Below, piece by piece: positions 1 to 5,289 of a stretch of DNA of 5,289 nt. This stretch comes from Bacillota bacterium. Its GTDB lineage: Bacteria; Bacillota; Clostridia; Peptostreptococcales; Anaerovoracaceae. The position numbers and the translations under genes are program-made. The DNA is taken from contig JAFZRG010000001.1 of assembly GCA_017619985.1 (NCBI GenBank), forward strand, positions 1 through 5,289, given 5' to 3'. A model generated the notes under the pieces. The model was not told where the DNA came from. It saw only the letters and a list, made by a program, of their open reading frames with translations, and ran no database searches. Numbering within the stretch: the stretch's first letter is position 1; each line of letters begins with the position of its first letter.

Positions 1-1452
1 ATCCGCACCCTCGTGCTGGAAGACGGCAGGGAAGAGGGCACGTTCACCTCGCACGAATATCAGTCGACGGACTTCACTCAGATGGTCGCCAGCTGGAACG
101 CCTTTATCTATGAGGGCGGCAGCGTGGAGATCCTGGCACGCGCCGAGTTCGGCGACACCTGGACGGAATGGCTCACCTGGGGTGAGTTCACGCCGTACGC
201 GAAGCGCGGTACGACGAAGAACAAGAAGTGCGACGACGCCGTCGTCGACGTGGATACGTTCATCCTGAAGAACGGCCAGACGGCGCATCACGTGCAGGTC
301 ATGGCGGTCCTGCGCAGAGACCCGGAACATCCGGACGCGAAGAGCCCCGAGCTTCGCCGCATCTGCATGACCTTTGCCGGCGGCACGACGCTGGCCGAAT
401 ACGCGGAGGAACCGGTCGAAACGCTGCCTGTCAAGTCGCTCTGCCAGGCGCCGGGCATCTCCCAGGAGATCCGTTATTCCTCCATCGCGGATTCGATCTG
501 CAGCCCCACGACCATGACGGTCATGATGCTCAGCCGCGAAAGCAGCGAGGATCTGCAGCGTTATACGGCGCTACTGCCTGAGATGTACGCCCTTATGACC
601 GAGGACAACGCCGAGGACATGTTCGGCAACTGGTCGTTCACCTGCTCCGGCGCGGGCCTGTACGGCTACGAGTGCTACTGCCAGTACGCCGGCAAGGATA
701 TCCTGATGCAGGAGCTTGCGAAGGGTCACACCTGCGGCATTAACGTGGTGTATTCCAACAAGAAGAACAGCGGCTATCCCTATCTGATGGGATGCGCGGG
801 CAGTACCGGCGGCCATCTGATCACCATCATCGGCTACGAGTACGAGGACGGGCAGATCGACGACGAGCACCTGTATTTCTACAGCAGCGACTCCTATTCG
901 GACAGCGACGACACCTGCTACCGCCGCTACAAGTGGACGGAACTGGCGCAGTGCTGGACGAAGCGCATGGCGTACATCATCCCGTCGCTCGAGCGGGAGG
1001 CGGTCTGCAAGGAGGGACCCTATTATCACATCGCCGCGCAGCTCGAACCTGCCGGCAACAACGAGTATCGCTTCATCTGCGGCATCAGCGGAGACGGAAG
1101 TCCTGTGTATCCGGACACCTACGACTTCGAGCGCGGCGACGGTTTCGTCTGCTGGTGCGTGGACGGCATCGGTACGGACAACACCGCCGGCGGCATCGAA
1201 AGCGATTCCTCTATCGTCTATGAAAAGCCGATGCAGGTCTACGCCAACCATACGTTCAGTTATGCGAAGATGGCGGCGGGCGGCAAGGTCAAGATCGACC
1301 TGGAGGGGATCACGCAGCGGGCAGCGGAGCAGCTGGGCATAGACCCGGAAGGCGTCTGCATCTCCGTTTATGCCGTCAGCCCTTACGGATACTGCTATTC
1401 CGCCGGTGTCGTCGGCGGGCAGCCTGTATCGACGTATGTCGTCGAGAATTAA
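1..1452 (+). CDS. C39-like cysteine peptidase family protein (5' partial)
   Basis: Probable papain-fold cysteine peptidase or amidase of the C39-like family (Peptidase_C39_2 type), probably acting at the cell envelope; the substrate is unknown. The frame is open from base 1, so the true start, and any signal peptide, lies before the window; the GTG at 13 is only the first in-window start codon. The N-terminal part (about 50-390) resembles the beta-rich domain that precedes C39 domains in such proteins (FTQMVASWNA, then VEILARAEFGDTWTEW). The peptidase-like core spans about 430-1005. The likely catalytic Cys is in SICSPTTM (codon 499-501), the His in GGHLITIIGY (814-816), and a candidate Asp in YFYSSDS (889-891). 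The C-terminal part, about 1006-1452, is not recognised. The protein is unusually rich in cysteine, with 17 in the visible part. There is no ABC-transporter part, so it is not a bacteriocin exporter. The stop is three bases before the DUF1294 gene. Family is fairly sure; activity and role are inferred. Confidence 0.75.
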   Translation: MRTLVLEDGREEGTFTSHEYQSTDFTQMVASWNAFIYEGGSVEILARAEFGDTWTEWLTWGEFTPYAKRGTTKNKKCDDAVVDVDTFILKNGQTAHHVQVMAVLRRDPEHPDAKSPELRRICMTFAGGTTLAEYAEEPVETLPVKSLCQAPGISQEIRYSSIADSICSPTTMTVMMLSRESSEDLQRYTALLPEMYALMTEDNAEDMFGNWSFTCSGAGLYGYECYCQYAGKDILMQELAKGHTCGINVVYSNKKNSGYPYLMGCAGSTGGHLITIIGYEYEDGQIDDEHLYFYSSDSYSDSDDTCYRRYKWTELAQCWTKRMAYIIPSLEREAVCKEGPYYHIAAQLEPAGNNEYRFICGISGDGSPVYPDTYDFERGDGFVCWCVDGIGTDNTAGGIESDSSIVYEKPMQVYANHTFSYAKMAAGGKVKIDLEGITQRAAEQLGIDPEGVCISVYAVSPYGYCYSAGVVGGQPVSTYVVEN

Positions 1453-1455
1453 GAT

Positions 1456-1752
1456 ATGATGAAGTACCTCTGGATCGCCCTCGGCGTGTGGAACCTGATC
1501 GTGTTCCTCGTCTACGGGCTGGACAAATACAAAGCGAAAGCGGATCAATGGCGCACCCCGGAGAAGACGCTGCTCCTGCTGGCGTTCCTGATGGGCGGGC
1601 TCGGCGCGTTCCTCGGCATGAAGATCTTTCACCACAAGACGAAGCATAAGCTCTTTACGATCGGCGTTCCGCTCTGCCTGCTGCTGAACATCGCTGCGCT
1701 TTACGTGCTGCTGTTCTGGCACGGCGGCGCGGCGGCGCTGTGGAAAGGCTGA
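1456..1752 (+). CDS. DUF1294 family small membrane protein
   Basis: A 98-residue integral membrane protein of the DUF1294 family, whose function is unknown. Three hydrophobic segments are visible at about residues 4-22, 38-55 and 67-88. The family hallmarks are all present: YGLDKYKAK after the first segment (D23, K24), the WRTPEKTLL loop (R33, P35, E36), a glycine-rich second helix (MGGLGAFLGMK), and FHHKTKHKLF (H60, K61, T62). The length is normal for the family and there is no sign of decay. The ATG at 1456 is followed at once by another ATG at 1459, and either may be used. Only a weak GAGA lies upstream, and the stop of the preceding gene ends three bases before 1456, so translation is probably coupled to that gene. 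A terminator follows 22 bases after the stop, which makes this the last gene of its operon. Confidence 0.9.
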   Translation: MMKYLWIALGVWNLIVFLVYGLDKYKAKADQWRTPEKTLLLLAFLMGGLGAFLGMKIFHHKTKHKLFTIGVPLCLLLNIAALYVLLFWHGGAAALWKG

Positions 1753-1774
1753 AGCGGTTTTCCTTGTCCTGTAC

Positions 1775-1799
1775 GGGCGGCCTGCGGGCCGCCCTTTTT
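1775..1799 (+). terminator. Intrinsic terminator after the DUF1294 gene
   Basis: A perfect 8-bp GC stem (GGGCGGCC at 1775-1782 paired with GGCCGCCC at 1787-1794) with a TGCG loop is followed by five T (1795-1799). It lies between the DUF1294 stop and the promoter of the sortase gene, so it separates the two + strand units. Confidence 0.9.
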
Positions 1800-1836
1800 C
1801 ATTGCCGGGAACAAATGTCCCTCAGGATCCGTCTTA

Positions 1837-1845
1837 TGGTATAAT
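1837..1845 (+). promoter_or_regulatory. Extended -10 sigma-A promoter for the sortase operon
   Basis: TGG followed by a consensus TATAAT (1840-1845) makes a perfect extended -10 element. No good TTGACA match is seen 16-18 bases upstream (bases near 1816-1822 read TGTCCCT), which is common when an extended -10 is present. Transcription would start near 1851-1853, giving a short leader of about 20 bases with no room for a riboswitch. The surrounding 1753-1872 gap otherwise holds only the terminator. Confidence 0.8.
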
Positions 1846-1861
1846 AGATTAACTGATCAAC

Positions 1862-1866
1862 GGGGG
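1862..1866 (+). promoter_or_regulatory. Ribosome binding site of the sortase gene
   Basis: GGGGG is six bases before the ATG at 1873. It is a partial match to AGGAGG. It supports this start, which also leaves a complete N-terminal membrane anchor. Confidence 0.6.
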
Positions 1867-1872
1867 TAAACT

Positions 1873-2664
1873 ATGAACAAAAACGTCCGGCGCGTTCTGC
1901 TGGTCATACTCATCGGAATCTTCTGTTTCTCCACCGGCAAGGTGGTGTTCAACAAACTGCAGGATGCCCGCGAGCAGAAGGCGAGCCAGGAGCTGGCGGC
2001 GCAGGTGCACGCGATCGAGCAGGAAATGGAGATGGAAGATAAGACCGACGAAGAGAAGGGCGATCACTCGATCTATGCGCCTTCCGGCCGCCTAAAGCAG
2101 TACGACGCGCTTTACGAACAGAATAACGACCTGGCGGGATGGATCTACATCCCCGACAGCGCCATCGACTACCCGGTGATGTACACGCCGTACAGCATCG
2201 AGAAGTACCTGCGTAAGAACTTTTCGCAGAACTACGCGCTCAGCGGGGAACCGTTCTTCGGCGAGGGCTGGGACCCGGACGGCAACTTCGGCATCATCTA
2301 CGGCCACCATATGGAGGACGGCACGAAGTGCGCGGACTGGATGTTCTACGCCGACGAGGAATACAAGAACAGCCATCCCATCGTCTATTTCGACACGCTC
2401 ACCGAGCGGCGGCAGTACGAGGTCGTCGCGGCTTTCTATACGCAGATCTACCCGCTCAGCTACACGAACGTGTTCCGCTATCACCAGTACACGGCTCTTC
2501 CCGATGAGGAGACGTTCAACTATTATGTACAGCAGTGCAAGAAGGCTGCGCAGTACGACACCGGCGTCGAACCCGTATGGGGCGACCAGCTGCTCGTGCT
2601 GTCCACCTGCTCGTTCCATGTCAAGAACGGGCGGTTCGCGATCCTGCTGCGGCGGATCAAATAG
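1873..2664 (+). CDS. srtB: Class B sortase
   Basis: Membrane-bound cysteine transpeptidase that cleaves a sorting signal in secreted proteins and joins them to peptidoglycan or to another protein. Residues 7-22 form one N-terminal membrane anchor, followed by a charged, probably helical linker (about 28-65) and the sortase fold from about residue 72. Class B features include the opening LYEQNNDLAGWIYIP, IDYPVMY, and the catalytic His in IIYGHHM (H145). The catalytic Cys is in LSTCSF (C246, codon 2608-2610) and the catalytic Arg in NGRFAIL (R254). All three active-site residues are present and the length of 263 residues is typical, so it should be active. It is the first gene after the TGnTATAAT promoter and is followed 18 bases later by the SLH surface protein. 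No protein with an LPXTG- or NPQTN-like tail is in the window, so its substrate is unknown. The class is sure; the symbol is by family only. Confidence 0.93.
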   Translation: MNKNVRRVLLVILIGIFCFSTGKVVFNKLQDAREQKASQELAAQVHAIEQEMEMEDKTDEEKGDHSIYAPSGRLKQYDALYEQNNDLAGWIYIPDSAIDYPVMYTPYSIEKYLRKNFSQNYALSGEPFFGEGWDPDGNFGIIYGHHMEDGTKCADWMFYADEEYKNSHPIVYFDTLTERRQYEVVAAFYTQIYPLSYTNVFRYHQYTALPDEETFNYYVQQCKKAAQYDTGVEPVWGDQLLVLSTCSFHVKNGRFAILLRRIK

Positions 2665-2668
2665 GGAA

Positions 2669-2678
2669 AAGGAGGAGG
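2669..2678 (+). promoter_or_regulatory. Strong ribosome binding site of the SLH protein gene
   Basis: AAGGAGGAGG holds two overlapping Shine-Dalgarno cores (AAGGAGG at 2669-2675, seven bases from the ATG, and AGGAGG at 2673-2678, four bases from it). It starts four bases after the sortase stop and fixes the start at 2683. It is much stronger than the sortase site, so the surface protein is probably made in larger amounts from the same mRNA. Confidence 0.85.
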
Positions 2679-2682
2679 TTTT

Positions 2683-4434
2683 ATGGCAAAACGACTGACA
2701 ACTGTGCTTCTGGTCCTGACTCTGTGCCTGGCGCTTATACCGGCTCAGAGTTTTGCGGTGTCCGCTCCGAAGAAGGCGGTCATCAAGGAGGCGCCTGTCT
2801 CCGGGGAGATGGCATTCAACCGGGACGGTCTCGGCCTGATCGAGGATAAGGCCGGCACGCGCTATCTGATCGACGAGACAGGCGGCATTTACCGCGAGGG
2901 GAAAGCCTGGATGGATTACGACGCCGATTCGAAGACCTACGTGGTCGACGGCGAAGGCTATTACGGCTATCCGAACGGGGAGACGCTGTTCACGATGGAG
3001 CAGATGAAAGCAAACGTAAAAGCTTTCGTAGAGGAGCACTATCCGATGGAGAAGGTCACGAACGTCGAGATCGGCGTGACGTATCCGTTCTCCGGTCCCT
3101 ATGCCACGTGCTCGTTCGATATCGTGATCACGGATGTCGAGACGATCAAATACGAGGCGTATGCGCTCATCGACAAGAGCGGCCTCGTGCACTATATGAC
3201 CCCGCTTACGGACCGCACTTCCGGCGGCGGCTTCCCGATCACCTATACGCTCTCCGAGAACGGCGAAGGCCTGGTGCAGTACACGAAGGAGTACCCCGAC
3301 TGGGAAGGGGACATTTACAAGTATGAGAGCGGCTACAAAGACCTGGACGGAAACGACGTGCTCGTCTTCCCGTACGAGTCCATCCGCGACCCGGAAGACA
3401 AGAGCGTGACCGTGATCGAGGATTCCGGTTTTACGTATTTCGATGATTTCCATAACGGCTGCGCTGTAGTCTGGAACAGAGACGGCAGGGATTCCCTGAT
3501 CGACCGCACCGGCAAAGTGCTGCTGCCGTTCGAGCACGACAGCATCTACAACGACTGCGGCATTTACCCCGTCATCTACGACGAAGGCAAGGGCTGGGGC
3601 TATATGGATACGGCCGGCGTCACCGTGATCCCGCAGGAATATGAAGGTGCCAAGGGATCCTGGGACAACATCTTTGTCGTGCAGAAGGACAGAAAATGGG
3701 GCGTCGTCGATACGGACAACAAGGAAGTCGTGCCGTTCGAATACGACTTCATGAGCAGTCCGGACTACGGCGTCGTCTATGCGTGCAAGGGCGGCAAGGC
3801 TTACATCATCACGTTCGAAGACGTCAAGGAAGACGATACGCTGACACCCTGGGGCACGAAGAAGGTTTCTGCGAAGTTCAGGGATGTTCCGGCAGGAGCC
3901 TGGTACGAGACGTACCTGCAGAGCGCAGTCGACAACGGCATCGTGGGCGGCACGTCGGACACGACCTATACGCCGGGCGGCAATCTGACCCACGCGCAGA
4001 TCATGGTCATGGTTGCGAACCTGCACAGCCTGGCAAAGGGCGACAAGTACGACTTCCAGGCGCACAAGACCGCCGGCGAGCACTGGGCACAGACGTTCCG
4101 GGATTACTGCAAGGCGGAAGGCATCATCGATGACCGCTTCGACGCGAAACTGGATACAAAGGTGACCCGCGCAGAGATGGCCTACTATTTCGCCCACACG
4201 CTGGACGACGATTATTACCTGGATAAGGCGGAAGTATCTCTGAGCGACATCGCGACCGAAGAATACGGCGGTGACATCCTGAAGCTGGCCAAGGCGGACA
4301 TCGTCGGCGGCTATGAGGTCAAGGGAACGACCGTCAGAGAGTTCCGGCCCTCGAACTACGTGACCCGCGCGGAAGCCGCGGTCTTCGTGTGCAACATCCT
4401 CGGAGCGATCGGCCCGACGGGCGGTATATATTGA
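2683..4434 (+). CDS. Secreted WG-repeat and SLH-domain surface protein
   Basis: A 583-residue exported protein, probably held on the cell wall by three SLH domains, which in known members bind secondary wall polymers. A clear signal peptide (KR, then a hydrophobic core, then AQSFA) should be cut after residue 25. Residues 42-70 resemble a WG-type repeat (GLGLIEDKAGTRYLIDETGG). The part from about 100 to 210 is not recognised. WG-like repeats run from about 215 to 380, the clearest being DRKWGVVDTDNKEVVPFEYD and GWGYMDTAGVTVIPQEY; such repeats form beta-rich, probably ligand- or protein-binding surfaces. SLH domains lie at about 399-447 (FRDVPAGAWYETYL), 461-507 and 519-573. Repeats two and three keep TRAE (495-498, 561-564), while the first has THAQ (436-439). 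There is no LPXTG-like motif or C-terminal membrane anchor. It is cotranscribed with the sortase. The architecture is sure; the job is unknown, perhaps adhesion or envelope structure. Confidence 0.9.
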   Translation: MAKRLTTVLLVLTLCLALIPAQSFAVSAPKKAVIKEAPVSGEMAFNRDGLGLIEDKAGTRYLIDETGGIYREGKAWMDYDADSKTYVVDGEGYYGYPNGETLFTMEQMKANVKAFVEEHYPMEKVTNVEIGVTYPFSGPYATCSFDIVITDVETIKYEAYALIDKSGLVHYMTPLTDRTSGGGFPITYTLSENGEGLVQYTKEYPDWEGDIYKYESGYKDLDGNDVLVFPYESIRDPEDKSVTVIEDSGFTYFDDFHNGCAVVWNRDGRDSLIDRTGKVLLPFEHDSIYNDCGIYPVIYDEGKGWGYMDTAGVTVIPQEYEGAKGSWDNIFVVQKDRKWGVVDTDNKEVVPFEYDFMSSPDYGVVYACKGGKAYIITFEDVKEDDTLTPWGTKKVSAKFRDVPAGAWYETYLQSAVDNGIVGGTSDTTYTPGGNLTHAQIMVMVANLHSLAKGDKYDFQAHKTAGEHWAQTFRDYCKAEGIIDDRFDAKLDTKVTRAEMAYYFAHTLDDDYYLDKAEVSLSDIATEEYGGDILKLAKADIVGGYEVKGTTVREFRPSNYVTRAEAAVFVCNILGAIGPTGGIY

Positions 4435-4450
4435 TAAAAGGTATAATAAA

Positions 4451-4483
4451 GCGGGCCGTCCGGCCGGACGGCTCGCTTTTTTT
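4451..4483 (+). terminator. Intrinsic terminator between convergent genes
   Basis: An 11-bp stem (4451-4461 with 4466-4476, one G-T wobble at 4454/4473) and a GGCC loop are followed by seven T (4477-4483). It starts 17 bases after the stop of the SLH protein gene. On the - strand the same hairpin is followed by TTTATTATA, a broken T-tract, so it may also end transcription of the convergent AlaX-like gene, though less efficiently. Confidence 0.92.
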
Positions 4484-4494
4484 GCGCGGAAATG

Positions 4495-5289
4495 TTATCT
4501 CAGATGTTTTTCAATTAGATCCATGAACAGCTCGGCGTCGGCCTTCTTCGTGAAGATGGCCCGGGCCAGTGTCTTGCTGCCGCCGCCCTTGCCGCCGTAC
4601 ATGTTCGCATAGTCCTTGACGAGCTGGCCGGCCGCGGGCGTGCCCGGCGTTGCCAGGATCACCGTCTTATCTTTTTCGGAATACAGGGCCGCGGGCTTCG
4701 TAAAGATCTCCTCCGCCTTGCGCGCCATGGACTGCAGATCGTCCGCGCTCATGAGCGGGTAGCGGAAGATCGCGAGCGACCCTTCGAAGGCAGGCAGCGC
4801 TTCCTTCAGCTTATCTTCTTCGGCCTTGGACAGCGCGCTCTTCAGCTCGGAGAGCTCGCGGCGCACAAGGTCGTTTTTCGCGTCATTGGCGGCCTCTCTC
4901 TCCAAAAGGGTCGATACCTCGCACGAGTGCTTTTGTGCGAGCTGTGAGGCGATTTTCGACCTCAGACGGGCTTCCTCAAGGGCGGGTCTGCCCGCCTTGA
5001 TCGTGATGCGGGTCATGCCCTTGTAATTCTCCGCCTTCAGCACCGAGACGAGGCCGATCTGGCCTGTCGTCGAAGGGTGCGTGCCGCAGCAGGCGCAGCA
5101 GTCGTAAGGCGCGTCTGCGTCCCCCACGGTGACCACGGAGATGTCCTCGCCGAACTTGATCTCCTTGCGCACGGGCATGCTCTTCGCTTCCTCGGCGGTA
5201 TCGAACCACGTCGTCGTGACCGGCACGTTCTGCCAGATCACCTCGTTGGCCGCCAGCTCCGCCTTCGCGATCATCTCGTCGGTGACGGG
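4495..5289 (-). CDS. AlaX-like alanyl-tRNA editing protein with DHHA1 domain (5' partial)
   Basis: Probable free-standing editing protein that hydrolyses mischarged tRNA(Ala), such as Ser- or Gly-tRNA(Ala), in the cytoplasm; it is related to the editing and C-terminal parts of alanyl-tRNA synthetase. The frame stays open to the right edge (PVTDE before the in-window Met at 5272-5274), so the N-terminus, including the HxxxH zinc motif expected there, is off the window. Numbering from that Met, the second zinc motif CxxxH is C62-H66 within CCACCGTHPSTTGQIGL, followed by KGMTRITIKAG, both typical of this domain. A charged, probably coiled-coil helix (about 97-160) links to a DHHA1-like domain with the glycine-rich GGKGGGSKTLARAIF (227-241). 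The DHHA1 tail indicates the long AlaX type rather than the short one. No catalytic aminoacylation domain is visible, though an unusual full synthetase cannot be strictly excluded from this part. The stop is 60 bases from the convergent SLH gene. Confidence 0.87.
   Translation of the reverse strand, partial: PVTDEMIAKAELAANEVIWQNVPVTTTWFDTAEEAKSMPVRKEIKFGEDISVVTVGDADAPYDCCACCGTHPSTTGQIGLVSVLKAENYKGMTRITIKAGRPALEEARLRSKIASQLAQKHSCEVSTLLEREAANDAKNDLVRRELSELKSALSKAEEDKLKEALPAFEGSLAIFRYPLMSADDLQSMARKAEEIFTKPAALYSEKDKTVILATPGTPAAGQLVKDYANMYGGKGGGSKTLARAIFTKKADAELFMDLIEKHLR

Noticed and set aside
231..247. Inverted repeat CGACGAC-GCC-GTCGTCG
   Set aside because: It is inside a coding region and follows from the codons for Asp-Asp-Ala-Val-Val. 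It has no T-tract and no sign of regulatory use.
430..1005. C39 peptidase of a bacteriocin export system
   Set aside because: No ABC-transporter domains, double-glycine leader peptides or immunity genes are present, and the domain order fits stand-alone C39-like proteins.
571..1722. A 383-codon open frame on the - strand, antisense to the C39-like and DUF1294 genes
   Set aside because: Same reasoning: it lies opposite two recognised genes, has a low-complexity Val/Arg/Ala-rich translation, and has no domain.
2092..4197. A 701-codon open frame on the - strand, antisense to the sortase and SLH protein genes
   Set aside because: It overlaps two well-recognised genes, runs across the junction between them, and its translation is rich in Val, Arg, Asp and His with no domain. 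It is a by-product of GC-biased codon use on the + strand.
4375..4434. A sorting signal at the end of the SLH protein that would make it a substrate of the neighbouring sortase
   Set aside because: The tail lacks an LPXTG- or NPQTN-like motif, a hydrophobic stretch and a positively charged end; it is simply the end of the third SLH domain.
4442..4447. TATAAT just after the SLH protein gene, a possible promoter
   Set aside because: It lies directly before the terminator hairpin and leads into a convergent gene, with no + strand gene downstream. It is AT-rich spacer.

Overview
The window is GC-rich coding DNA, densely packed on both strands. It looks like a low-abundance or uncultured Gram-positive anaerobe of the Clostridia (Bacillota). 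The reasons are a class B sortase, a secreted protein ending in three S-layer homology (SLH) domains, strong AAGGAGG-type ribosome binding sites, a TGnTATAAT promoter, and an AlaX-type editing protein with a DHHA1 tail. The genus cannot be told from the sequence alone.

Layout. Positions 1-1752 hold the end of one transcription unit on the + strand. It contains a large C39-like cysteine peptidase family protein, whose start lies before the window, followed three bases later by a small DUF1294 membrane protein. A perfect GC hairpin with a T-tract (1775-1799) closes this unit. An extended -10 promoter (1837-1845) then opens a second + strand unit. This holds a class B sortase (1873-2664) and, 18 bases further on, a secreted WG-repeat/SLH surface protein (2683-4434). 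A strong terminator (4451-4483) lies in the 60-base gap before a convergent - strand gene (4495 to the right edge), which encodes an alanyl-tRNA editing protein whose N-terminus is beyond the window.

How the genes fit together. The middle unit is a small cell-surface module: an enzyme that covalently attaches proteins to peptidoglycan is coexpressed with a protein that carries its own non-covalent wall-binding domains. The surface protein has no LPXTG-like sorting signal, so it is probably not the substrate of its sortase neighbour. The C39-like protein and DUF1294 form a second probable envelope pair of unknown role. The AlaX-like protein is a translation quality-control gene unrelated to its neighbours.

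No tRNA, rRNA, CRISPR array, insertion sequence or phage gene was seen. Every gene falls in a recognisable family. I did not find a clearly new system; the points of interest are the gene pairings and some unusual sequence details.
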